Part shown: in pieces, positions 1 through 7,282 of the stretch
How positions within the stretch are numbered: position 1 is the first letter of the stretch
Layout: each line of letters starts with the position of its first letter
Assembly: GCA_035942915.1 (NCBI GenBank)
Contig: DASZCR010000033.1
Span: 1 to 21,416, forward strand
Source: DASZCR01 sp035942915
GTDB lineage: Bacteria > Acidobacteriota > Blastocatellia > Pyrinomonadales > Pyrinomonadaceae
Length of the DNA: 21,416 bases
Direction: 5' to 3'
The notes under the pieces: model-generated
What the model saw: only the letters and a program-made list of their open reading frames with translations
Told to the model about the DNA's origin: nothing
Databases searched by the model: none
Position numbers and translations under genes: made by a program

Positions 1-49
1 GTTCACGACCGAGTGCAACGGTTAGCAACCGCGCGCGGGGCGCGAACGC

Positions 50-85
50 GAAGGGCGCGGCCACATCAAGCTGCCGCGCCCCTTC
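50..85. terminator. GC-rich stem-loop downstream of polA
   Basis: The arms at 50-61 and 73-85 are complementary (GAAGGGCGCGGC against GCCGCGCCCCTTC) with one bulged base, around an 11-nt loop. The stem lies 28 bp past the polA stop on the minus strand. There is no T-run on the polA side, while the plus-strand side is followed by a CT-rich tract, so it is at best a weak or factor-assisted terminator. Nothing else is recognisable in bases 1-112. Confidence 0.4.
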
Positions 86-112
86 TCTCTCTCTTCGTGA
101 GTCTTTTGGCCG

Positions 113-1897
113 CTACTTGACCCACTCGTCCGCCACCTGCGACTCGACCTTGACGGGAACTTTCTTGACGAACTCTTCGCCCGCGTCGCACATCGCGCGC
201 TCGACCTTTTCGGCCATCGCCTCTGCCTCCGCAGCGTCCGTCTCGACCACGATCTCGTCGTGCACGATGTTGACGATGCGCGCCGTGCCCTGCTTTAACT
301 CGTCGTGTAAGAGTCTGAGCGCACGCTTGAGGATGTCGGCCGAAGAACCTTGAATGGGCGAGTTCTTGCCGTTGCGTTGGGCGGCCGAAGCAGCCTGACG
401 ATCTTCGGGGTCGAAGTTGAAGCGTGCGAGGCGTCCGGCGACGGTGCGCTTGGCAACCTTGTCGCGCACGGCCATCTGCGCCGCCTCGCGCAGCCAACGG
501 TCGAGCGCGCGATAGGTGGCGAAGTAGCGTCGCAGGATGTCCTCTGCGTCGGTGAGCGAAAGGCCGGTCATCATCGAGAAGCGTTGCGCGCCGATGCCGT
601 AGACGACGCCGAAGTTGAGGCGCTTGGCGAAATCCCTCTGCTCCTTCGTGACCTGTTCGAGAGGCACGCCGAAGACCTGCGAGGCGGTGACGCGGTGGAG
701 GTCTGCGCCCGACTGGAAGGCGTCGATAAAGCCCTGGTCGCCCGTGTAATCGGCGAGGATGCGTAACTCAATCTGCGAGTAGTCGGCGATGACGAGTTTG
801 CGCCCCTCCGGCGCGCGGAAGCAGCGACGGTATTCGACCGCGTGCGGCACCTGCTGGATATTCGGATTGGTGCAGGCCATGCGCCCGGTCGGCGCGCCGA
901 TTTGGTGGAAGTTGGCGTGGATGCGTCCGGTCTTCGGATTAATCTCGTCGAGGATGTTTTCGCCGTAGCTCGTGAGAGCCTTCTGCACGGTGCGGTATTC
1001 GAGCAGCTTCTTAATCTCCGGGTGCTGTTCGGCGAGCGGTTGCAGTTTCCAGTTGCGCGTCGAGTCGGGCACGTCGATGCCGAGCCGCTTGAGCGCCTTC
1101 GTCAACTGGACGTGCGAATCGAGATTGATGTCCATCCGCGTCGGCCCGAAGAAAGACTGCTGCGGCGACTCTTCGGCGAGCATCTGCTGCAACTCCTCGG
1201 CCAGCACGGCGCGTCGCTTCTCGACGACGGCCAACTGCTCGCGCCAGCGCGCCGCGTCCAGATAGATGCCGGTCAGTTCGATGGCGGCGACCGGCAGCAC
1301 GCACTCGAACTCAAGCGAGGCGCAGCGGACGAGGTCGCTCGCACGCAGGCGCTCAACCAGTTTCTCCCTGAGCGGCAGCATGACGGCCGCGTCGCGCGCC
1401 GCGTAAGAGAGTTGCGACTCGGACAGTTCCCCGCTCCAATCGCTCAGTTGCTCGGACTTATCGACCGTCTCATTCAGATAACGCTCGACCACCGTCGCCA
1501 GACCATGACGGTCTTCCGTCTCCCCGGCCGAGACGAGTTGGCTCGCCAGCAGCGTGTCGAAAACTCCTCCGAGTTCGACGCCGAGTTGATGGCACGTCCA
1601 CTTGGCATCGAACTTCGCATTGTGCGCAATCTTGACGGGGCGCGGTGCGCCGAGCAGCCGGCGCAAAGGTTCGAGCGCGGGGGCGCGTTGCGCCGCTCCT
1701 TCGCCCGCGAAGCGGTCGAGGTCGATGATGTGAACGCCGTCGGGCGCGGCCAACTGAACGAGCCGGACGCGCCCCGCATAAGGGTCGAGCGAGGTCGTCT
1801 CACAGTCGAAGCCGACGACCGGCAGTTGCGCGAGACGGGCGCACGCGGCGCTCAGTTCCTCGGCCGTGTCGATGACGAAGTAGGGTGCTGATTCCAT
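113..1897 (-). CDS. polA: DNA polymerase I, Klenow-like (3'-5' exonuclease plus polymerase, no 5' nuclease)
   Basis: 594 aa family-A DNA polymerase for gap filling and repair synthesis. The N-terminus is directly a DnaQ/RNase D-like proofreading domain (about 1-190) with all catalytic residues: D31 and E33 (DCET), D97 (NAKFD), and Y165/D169 (YAARD). The polymerase domain follows: motif A with D372 (ADYSQIELR), motif B with R421, K425, F429 and Y433, and motif C HDE at 546-548. Phe at the Klenow-762 position predicts discrimination against dideoxynucleotides. The 5' nuclease domain (about 300 aa in E. coli Pol I) is absent. The ATG at 1897 is chosen because the exonuclease fold starts there; the open frame upstream to 2038 overlaps the preceding gene and is not conserved in style. 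It lies 29 bp behind the MFS gene and is probably cotranscribed with it. Okazaki primer removal would need a separate flap nuclease or RNase H, not seen here. Confidence 0.93.
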   Translation of the reverse strand: MESAPYFVIDTAEELSAACARLAQLPVVGFDCETTSLDPYAGRVRLVQLAAPDGVHIIDLDRFAGEGAAQRAPALEPLRRLLGAPRPVKIAHNAKFDAKWTCHQLGVELGGVFDTLLASQLVSAGETEDRHGLATVVERYLNETVDKSEQLSDWSGELSESQLSYAARDAAVMLPLREKLVERLRASDLVRCASLEFECVLPVAAIELTGIYLDAARWREQLAVVEKRRAVLAEELQQMLAEESPQQSFFGPTRMDINLDSHVQLTKALKRLGIDVPDSTRNWKLQPLAEQHPEIKKLLEYRTVQKALTSYGENILDEINPKTGRIHANFHQIGAPTGRMACTNPNIQQVPHAVEYRRCFRAPEGRKLVIADYSQIELRILADYTGDQGFIDAFQSGADLHRVTASQVFGVPLEQVTKEQRDFAKRLNFGVVYGIGAQRFSMMTGLSLTDAEDILRRYFATYRALDRWLREAAQMAVRDKVAKRTVAGRLARFNFDPEDRQAASAAQRNGKNSPIQGSSADILKRALRLLHDELKQGTARIVNIVHDEIVVETDAAEAEAMAEKVERAMCDAGEEFVKKVPVKVESQVADEWVK

Positions 1898-1926
1898 GCG
1901 TATGTCTGAGGGTGGAGGCTGAACTT

Positions 1927-3225
1927 TCAGGACGTGTGCGCGTCTCCCGCTCGAACGGTGGAGACTAACAGAACGGCGGCGCTTGCGCCAATCGACGCGC
2001 TCACAAGGAAGGCCGTGCGTGCGCCGTACCAATTCCACAGCGCGCCGAGCAGGAGCGATGCGGGCAGCACCGTCACGCCGAAGGCGAGGTTATAGAGACC
2101 GAAGGCCGTGCCGCGTTGTGCGGGTCGGACGAGGTCTGCGACCAGAGCCTTCTCCGCTCCTTCGGCCAATCCGAAATAGACGCCGTAGAGCAGAAAGAGC
2201 GCCCACGCCTGCCACGCCTCGGAGACGTATGCGAAGCCCGCGTAGACGGCCGCGTAGAGAATCCACCCCGAAGCGATGAGCCGCTTGCGCCCGACGCGGT
2301 CGGAGAGGTCGCCGCCGACGAGCGAACTGACGACCTTGCACAAATGCAGCGCCGCCCACAGCAGCGGCACGGCCGCCGTCGCAATCCCCGCCTCCTGCGC
2401 ACGCAGCAGCAGAAAGGCGTCCGACGAGTTCGAGAGCGTAAACAGTGCGATGAGCAGGAGGAAGCGTTTGAAGTTGGCGTCGAAGCCGCGCAGCGACAGG
2501 CGGGGCCTCTCAAGCGCGCTCGTCGGTCTTGAGTCTGCGCGCCGCTTCTCGCGGACGGCGAAGATGGCGACGAGCACTGCGGCGAGCGCCGGGATGGAGG
2601 CCAGCAGAAAGAGCGTGCGGTAGTCTCCGGGCGTCGGGCGATTATGGTTGGCGGCGACGAAGTAGAGTATCGAAGCGCCGAGCAGCGGGCCGACGACCGC
2701 GCCGCCATGGTCCATCGCGCGATGAAAGCCGAAGGCGAGTCCGCGTTCCTGCGGCGCGGCCGCGTCGGCAATCATCGCGTCGCGCGGCGCGCTGCGAATG
2801 CCCTTGCCGACGCGGTCGGTCAGGCGTATCGCCAACACCTGATACCACGACGAGGCCAGCGCCAGCAGCGGCCGCATCGCGCTCGCCAGCGCGTAGCCGA
2901 AGACGACCAGACCTTTGCGGCGGCCGAGACGGTCGCTGAAGTAGCCTGCGAAGAGCTTCAGCAGAGAGGAGACGGATTCTGCGCCGCCTTCGATGAGTCC
3001 GATGAGAAAGGGCGATGCGCCGAGCGTGCCCGCGAGGAAGAGCGGAAGAAAGGGATAGATGCTCTCGCTCGAAGCGTCGTTGAGGAGACTGACGAGGCTG
3101 ACGGCGAAGACGTTGCGCGGGAGGCGGCGGTAGCGACGCCAGAGGCCGGGCGTCGATTCGTCTGTCCGACGAGCCTGAAGGCGCTCGTCGAAACGGTCGG
3201 CGGCGTCGGTGTCTGCTTCCCCCAT
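1927..3225 (-). CDS. MFS transporter
   Basis: 432 aa major facilitator superfamily permease of the inner membrane. A charged N-terminal tail (1-36) precedes about 12 hydrophobic segments. The MFS signature loop between TM2 and TM3 is clear at 94-106 (GYFSDRLGRRKGL), and its second-half counterpart (DLSDRVGRKRL) follows in the C-terminal bundle. The motif DRVGKGIRSAPRD at 137-149 is typical of a bacterial permease group of unknown substrate. The ATG at 3225 is preceded by GAGGGGC as a likely ribosome site; the frame stays open to 3456 but that part overlaps the 77-aa gene and is low-complexity Ser/Arg. It sits 19 bp after the 77-aa gene and 29 bp before polA. Substrate and direction cannot be read from the sequence; multidrug or metabolite efflux is only a guess. 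Confidence 0.88.
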   Translation of the reverse strand: MGEADTDAADRFDERLQARRTDESTPGLWRRYRRLPRNVFAVSLVSLLNDASSESIYPFLPLFLAGTLGASPFLIGLIEGGAESVSSLLKLFAGYFSDRLGRRKGLVVFGYALASAMRPLLALASSWYQVLAIRLTDRVGKGIRSAPRDAMIADAAAPQERGLAFGFHRAMDHGGAVVGPLLGASILYFVAANHNRPTPGDYRTLFLLASIPALAAVLVAIFAVREKRRADSRPTSALERPRLSLRGFDANFKRFLLLIALFTLSNSSDAFLLLRAQEAGIATAAVPLLWAALHLCKVVSSLVGGDLSDRVGRKRLIASGWILYAAVYAGFAYVSEAWQAWALFLLYGVYFGLAEGAEKALVADLVRPAQRGTAFGLYNLAFGVTVLPASLLLGALWNWYGARTAFLVSASIGASAAVLLVSTVRAGDAHTS

Positions 3226-3244
3226 GCCCCTCGACGACCGCCGC

Positions 3245-3478
3245 TTACTTGCGCGCAGGTCGCGCAGGGCTTGCCGACTGGCGGCCGCCGTCACGCGTCG
3301 TCTTCGCGTCGTTCGACGGCGCGTAGAAGTACCACGCGACGGCCGCGACCAGCAGCGCGAAGAAGAACGCGCCGACCATCGCCACGCGCACGGCCATCCG
3401 CACCAGCCGCTTGACGATGAAGAAGAAGATGGCGAAGCCGACGACGGCGAACGCAATGGTGATAAGAGCTGCGGTCAT
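3245..3478 (-). CDS. small two-helix membrane protein, unknown function
   Basis: 77 aa, no recognised family. Two hydrophobic stretches, residues 2-21 and 32-52, are separated by a short basic loop (KRLVRMAVRV) and followed by a polar, basic C-terminal tail of about 25 residues, as in a helical-hairpin membrane protein with a positively charged face. The ATG at 3478 has GAAGTGA upstream, a weak ribosome site. It begins 48 bp after the queF stop and ends 19 bp before the MFS start, so it is probably in one transcript with the transporter. The hydrophobic pattern and spacing support a real gene, but function is not assignable. Confidence 0.7.
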   Translation of the reverse strand: MTAALITIAFAVVGFAIFFFIVKRLVRMAVRVAMVGAFFFALLVAAVAWYFYAPSNDAKTTRDGGRQSASPARPARK

Positions 3479-3492
3479 AAATCACTTCATCG

Positions 3493-3552
3493 GAAGTCCG
3501 CACAGGACTTCTCCTGACTTCAGCCTTCAGCGCCCGGACTCCCGACTTTTCT
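3493..3552. repeat. possible degenerate heptad repeat with small hairpin at the queF 3' end
   Basis: A perfect 7-bp stem (GAAGTCC at 3493-3499, GGACTTC at 3505-3511, 5-nt loop) is followed by 7-bp steps GACTTCA, GCCTTCA, GCGCCCG, GACTCCC, GACTTTT. The queF stop and last codons (ending RESGR) lie inside it. It resembles the four clearer heptad arrays in the window but is shorter and more decayed. It could also simply act as a weak terminator for queF. Confidence 0.35.
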
Positions 3553-3964
3553 CGTATTTCGCGCGGACGATGGTCTTGATGTTGCCGCGCACGTGGAAGT
3601 CGCCTTCGATGTTGACGGCGAGGGGGTCGCAGGCGCGGACGAAGTCTTCGAGGATGACGTTGATGACGTGCTCGTGGAAGATTTTGACCTCGCGGAACGA
3701 GTTGATGTAGAGCTTCAGACTCTTCAACTCGACGCACCTCTCGTTCGGGATGTATTCGAGCCGGATGGTGGCGAAGTCGGGGAAGTCGGAGAACGGGCAG
3801 ATGGCCGTAAACTCCGTCATCTCGAAGGCGACGCGGACTTCGCGTCCGACAAACTCGTAGGGGAAAGTGTCGAGCGGGTAAAGGTTCATCTGCTCGCGCG
3901 GCGTCGAACGGATGTCCAGATTCTGCCGGTTCGCGGGCGGAAGTTCCGTCTCAATCAAAGCCAT
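3527..3964 (-). CDS. queF: NADPH-dependent 7-cyano-7-deazaguanine reductase QueF
   Basis: 145 aa, cytosolic. QueF reduces preQ0 to preQ1, a four-electron nitrile reduction in queuosine tRNA biosynthesis. The length fits the short, single-domain (YkvM-type) branch. The family signature is intact: nucleophile C56 in AICPFSDFPDF, D63, the QueF motif ELKSLKLY at 79-86, and H97/E98 for substrate binding. The ATG at 3964 is chosen because the open frame further upstream overlaps the rhomboid gene and lacks homology-like character; AGGAG lies about 14 nt upstream. The last residues come from a repeat-like stretch. No queC, queD, queE or tgt is nearby, so the rest of the pathway must lie elsewhere. 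The rhomboid gene ends 76 bp upstream. Confidence 0.95.
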   Translation of the reverse strand: MALIETELPPANRQNLDIRSTPREQMNLYPLDTFPYEFVGREVRVAFEMTEFTAICPFSDFPDFATIRLEYIPNERCVELKSLKLYINSFREVKIFHEHVINVILEDFVRACDPLAVNIEGDFHVRGNIKTIVRAKYEKSRESGR

Positions 3965-4040
3965 AATCTTTCTCTGCAACTCCTGACATTTCTTCGCGCA
4001 CGGAAATCTTAACCGAGCCGTGCGCCCACCCGCAACCGCG

Positions 4041-4805
4041 TCAGTAGGCGGGCGCGAAGCGGTCGCCGTCGCCGCCTCGACCGCGCCCGATGGCAAAGAG
4101 TTTGACGAGCACGAGGCCGACGAGGAAGCCGCCGATGTGCGCCGCGTAGGCGATGCCGCTCTCCTGCGAGCCGCCGCCGAGCAGGCCGAGGCCGTTAATC
4201 AACTGGAAGACGAACCACAGCCCGACGGCCACCCATCCCGGCACTTCCGTCAGGATACGCAGCAGGATGACGGTCACGCGGCGGCGCGGATGCAGGACGA
4301 GGTACGCACCCAGCACGCCCGATATCGCTCCCGATGCGCCGAGGCTCGGAATCAGGGCGTTGATGCCGGAAGTGTTCGTCAACACGTGCGCCAGCGAGGC
4401 GAGCACGCCGCAGAGCAGGTAGAAGACGACGTAGCGCGCATGACCGAGGTCGTCTTCGATGTTGTCTCCGAAAATCCAGAGGAAGAGCATGTTGCCGAGC
4501 AGGTGCATCCAACCGCCATGCATGAACATCGAGGTCAGCAGCGTCAGGTAGACCGAGAAGGGCACGTCGGCGTGCTCGATGCGGACGCGCTCGCGCGTTC
4601 CCGGCACATCGACGGCGACGGGGCGGTCAACGTCCTCGTTGTTGACAATCTCGTAAGGCACGGTCGAGTAGGCGTAGGTGAAACGCTCGTTCGTGCCGCC
4701 CGCTTGCAGGACGATGAAGACGAAGAGGTTGATGGCGATGAAGAGATAGTTGACGAAGGGCGTTGTGCGTCGCCCCGTGTTGTCGTCGTAAATCGGGAAG
4801 ACCAT
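4041..4805 (-). CDS. rhomboid family intramembrane serine protease
   Basis: 254 aa inner-membrane protease that cleaves transmembrane substrates within the bilayer. The catalytic dyad is present: S159 in GASGA and H223 in AYAAHIGGF. The oxyanion residues H101 and N105 occur in the HxxxN motif (MHLLGN). About six membrane segments are visible, with a polar loop of some 45 residues (about 37-82) between TM1 and TM2. The C-terminus is a short Gly/Arg-rich tail. The ATG at 4805 is preceded by AAAGGAAA; the frame upstream to 5081 overlaps the regulator gene and is rejected as the start. The gene lies between the Crp/Fnr-type regulator (136 bp upstream) and queF. Substrates are unknown. Confidence 0.92.
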   Translation of the reverse strand: MVFPIYDDNTGRRTTPFVNYLFIAINLFVFIVLQAGGTNERFTYAYSTVPYEIVNNEDVDRPVAVDVPGTRERVRIEHADVPFSVYLTLLTSMFMHGGWMHLLGNMLFLWIFGDNIEDDLGHARYVVFYLLCGVLASLAHVLTNTSGINALIPSLGASGAISGVLGAYLVLHPRRRVTVILLRILTEVPGWVAVGLWFVFQLINGLGLLGGGSQESGIAYAAHIGGFLVGLVLVKLFAIGRGRGGDGDRFAPAY

Positions 4806-4941
4806 CTCGGCGTTTCCTTTCCCTCTCTGAAGAGGCGCTCGCTTGGACGCGGATGATGCGCCGGGAGATGTGCGAAATGAATTTGAAAACGTGGAGAAAA
4901 CGTTGCTTTTGCCGTGTCGGCACGCAAGGCTGGCAAGGTCT

Positions 4942-5652
4942 TCAGGCAAACAGTCGCGTGTACTCCGCTCTGGTCTTCGCGTAGCACTCGCAAACGGAGC
5001 GTTCGAGCCGCTCGCGCGAGAGAATCTGCAAGCGGCCGCGCTTGTACGCGATGATGCCCTCGCTCTGGAACTTGGCGGCAATCTCGCTGACGGTCGCGCG
5101 CCGGACGCCGAGCATCACGCCGAGAAATTCGTGCGTGATATTCAACTCCTCCGAGCCGATGCCGTCGGCGCTCATCAACAGCCAGCGGCAGAAACGCGCC
5201 TCCGCCTGATGCAAGGCGTTACACGCGGCCGTCTGCGAGCCTATCACGACGACGGTGTGCATGTAACGGTTCATCAGCATGTGCAGCGCGCCCCGCCGGA
5301 CGTACTCGGCCTTGAAGATTTCCGCCTTGATGCGGACGGCCTCGCCCGGTATCTGCGTGAAGGTCGGCATCGTCGTCTGCGTCGCGTCGAGGATGACGGG
5401 GATGCCCGACATGCCCTCGCGCCCGATGATGCCCGACTCGACGCACGCGCCGTCGCTCATCAAGGTGACGAGCGAGAGCAGGCAGTTGAGGGGGAAATGA
5501 ACGTCGCGGATGGGCACGTCCGGCACAATCACATGGTCGCCATGAGAGAGCGAGACTATCTCGAAGTACGGTCGCAGTCGTTCACGTTCCTCATCCGGCA
5601 GCCTCGCCAGAATTTGATTGCGCGTAATGTCTGTCTCAGACTGCAAACTCAT
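4942..5652 (-). CDS. Crp/Fnr-type transcriptional regulator
   Basis: 236 aa cytosolic DNA-binding protein. Residues about 20-140 form a cyclic-nucleotide-binding-like beta roll; residues about 170-215 form a winged helix-turn-helix (THEFLGVMLGVRRATVSEIA) like the HTH_Crp_2 group. The N-terminal cysteines that hold the Fe-S cluster in Fnr are missing, so oxygen sensing of that type is unlikely. The effector-pocket residues do not obviously match E. coli CRP, so the ligand is unknown. The C-terminus carries a CECY motif (221-224) typical of a subgroup of these regulators. The ATG at 5652 has GGAG about 11-14 nt upstream. It lies 65 bp after the symporter gene; a regulatory link with it is possible but not shown. 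Confidence 0.88.
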   Translation of the reverse strand: MSLQSETDITRNQILARLPDEERERLRPYFEIVSLSHGDHVIVPDVPIRDVHFPLNCLLSLVTLMSDGACVESGIIGREGMSGIPVILDATQTTMPTFTQIPGEAVRIKAEIFKAEYVRRGALHMLMNRYMHTVVVIGSQTAACNALHQAEARFCRWLLMSADGIGSEELNITHEFLGVMLGVRRATVSEIAAKFQSEGIIAYKRGRLQILSRERLERSVCECYAKTRAEYTRLFA

Positions 5653-5717
5653 GAGGGGGCTTCTCCTTCGCAGCGTTGCAAAATCCGACCTCTGTCGTCG
5701 CGACCCACAGTCTAGCA

Positions 5718-7169
5718 TCAATCCAACATCTCGTGGCTGGACGGGCCGCCGCGCACCACGCCTGCCGCTTCGAGCGCCGGGACGTGCGGCTGCAACAGTT
5801 CGTAGCCTTCCGAGCGCGCCACGTAGGTCGCTGCCGTGATGTCTCCGGCGACGTTCAAGGTCGTGCGGCACATGTCGAGAATGCGGTCAACGCCGAGGAT
5901 GATGGCGATGAGCGCGGGGTTAATCTGATAACTGGCGAGCATGACGATGATGAACGGAATCGAGCCTGAAGGCACACCCGCCGTTCCGATGCCGCCGAGG
6001 ATGGCGAAGTAGGCGATGCCGAGTTGCTGTCCGAGCGTTAAATCGACGTTGGCGAGTTGCGCGAGAAAGAGCACGGTCACGCCCTCGTAGAGCGCCGTTC
6101 CGTTCTGATTGGCCGTCGCGCCGACGGTCAAGACGAAGCTGTTGATTTCACGCGGCACGCCCAGATTCTCCTCCGAGACGCGCAGGGCTGTCGGCAGCGT
6201 CGCGTTCGACGAGGAGGTCGAAAAGGCCGTCAGCATGACGGTCTTGATGCGGCGGAAAAATTCAATCGGCGAGATGCGCGACAGGAAATAGACCGACAGA
6301 GAGTAGACGCCGAACATGTGCAGGGCGAGTCCGCCGAGGACGGTCAGGACGAACCAGCCGAGCGCCTGTAAGAGGTCGAGGCCGAAGCGCGCCGTGTTGT
6401 TGAAGAGCAGGCAGGCGATGGCAAACGGCGCGATTTTCATGATGATGTCGATAATCTTCGCCGAGATTTCAAAGAGCGCCTGCAAGCCTCTGAGAAGCGG
6501 CGCAGAGACATCGAGCGGGACGAGCGTCGCCGCAATGCCTAAGAGCACGGCGAAGAACATCAAGTGGAGCATGTTCGGCGTCTCGCTGGCGACGGCCGTC
6601 ACGGGGTTGGCCGGGACGACCGTCTTGACCACCTGCATCAGCGGCGACTCCTGCGCCCCAGCCTTCGTCGCATCGGCCACGCGCTTCGAGGCGTCCGCCC
6701 CGTAACGCGCTTCGAGTCCGGCGCGCGTCGCCGCGTCCAGACGCTCGCCGGGGCGGATGGTGTTGGCGAGCGTCAGTCCGATGACGACCGAGATGGCCGA
6801 GATGACGAACGTGTAGGCGAACGCCTTGAGGCCGACGCGACCTAAGCGCCGGATGTCGCCGATGCCCGCGACGCCGACGACGAGCGACGAGAAGACGAGC
6901 GGCACGACGACCATCAGCAACAATCTCAGGAACAACTGCCCGATAGGCTCCGTGACGTGATAAATCGTCGCCGTCACGCGCGCGTCGTCGCCGCCGTAGA
7001 GACGATTGACGGCAACGCCCGCCACCACGCCGACCACCAGACCGATGAAGATGCGCGTGTGCAGAGGCATCCCGCGCGGGCGGTCTGGCGTCGTGTCCTT
7101 GAGGTCTGTCGTCGTCTCGCGCTCGTAAGCATCGGCGCGCACGTCGCGCCTGTCTCGCTCGTCTGCCAT
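5718..7169 (-). CDS. dicarboxylate/amino acid:cation symporter (DAACS, GltP/DctA family)
   Basis: 483 aa secondary transporter importing acidic amino acids or C4-dicarboxylates with Na+ or H+. After a charged cytosolic tail (1-36) come the usual eight membrane helices and two re-entrant hairpins. HP1 shows the serine-rich STSSSNATLPT (317-327). TM7 shows NQNGT at 354-358 in place of the classical NMDGT. HP2 is GGIGTAGVPSGS (392-403). TM8 has GVDRILDMCRTTLNVAGD (426-443). An extended periplasmic segment (about 140-195) is rich in Ala and charged residues. The ATG at 7169 comes directly after a heptad repeat and has no clear Shine-Dalgarno site. The Arg in TM8 (MCRTTLN) is at the position associated with acidic substrates, but the substrate remains inferred. 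Confidence 0.92.
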   Translation of the reverse strand: MADERDRRDVRADAYERETTTDLKDTTPDRPRGMPLHTRIFIGLVVGVVAGVAVNRLYGGDDARVTATIYHVTEPIGQLFLRLLLMVVVPLVFSSLVVGVAGIGDIRRLGRVGLKAFAYTFVISAISVVIGLTLANTIRPGERLDAATRAGLEARYGADASKRVADATKAGAQESPLMQVVKTVVPANPVTAVASETPNMLHLMFFAVLLGIAATLVPLDVSAPLLRGLQALFEISAKIIDIIMKIAPFAIACLLFNNTARFGLDLLQALGWFVLTVLGGLALHMFGVYSLSVYFLSRISPIEFFRRIKTVMLTAFSTSSSNATLPTALRVSEENLGVPREINSFVLTVGATANQNGTALYEGVTVLFLAQLANVDLTLGQQLGIAYFAILGGIGTAGVPSGSIPFIIVMLASYQINPALIAIILGVDRILDMCRTTLNVAGDITAATYVARSEGYELLQPHVPALEAAGVVRGGPSSHEMLD

Positions 7170-7178
7170 ATTGATTAA

Positions 7179-7282
7179 GTGATAGGCGCTCGGTGATAAG
7201 TGATAGGTGATAAGAGAAATCCTTCTTCCTCCTCTCACCCGTCACCTATCACCCATCACTTCTTTCCTATCACCGTTTCTCA
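7179..7282. repeat. heptanucleotide repeat array with inverted halves (unit GTGATAR)
   Basis: The left half (7179-7220) reads in 7-bp steps GTGATAG, GCGCTCG, GTGATAA, GTGATAG, GTGATAA, GAGAAAT. The right half (7232-7280) is the complementary type: CTCTCAC, CCGTCAC, CTATCAC, CCATCAC, TTCTTTC, CTATCAC, CGTTTCT. The halves can pair over about 20 bp in several registers around a CT-rich centre. The right edge contains the nadK stop codon; the left edge is 9 bp from the symporter start. It fills the whole spacer. Confidence 0.85.

Noticed and set aside
842..1891. Plus-strand open frame of 349 codons opposite polA
   Set aside because: It is the mirror of a real, motif-complete polymerase gene in GC-rich DNA; the product is Arg/Leu-rich with no domain or ribosome site.
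1898..2038. Upstream extension of polA to 2038
   Set aside because: The extra 47 residues overlap the MFS gene and precede the start of the exonuclease fold.
2644..3414. Plus-strand open frame opposite the MFS gene
   Set aside because: It is antisense to a clear transporter, with Arg/Ala-rich low-complexity sequence.
3226..3456. Upstream extension of the MFS gene to 3456
   Set aside because: The added residues are Ser/Arg low complexity read through the 77-aa gene in another frame.
4020..5715. Plus-strand open frames opposite the rhomboid and Crp/Fnr-type genes
   Set aside because: They are antisense to proteins with intact catalytic or HTH motifs, and lack initiation signals.
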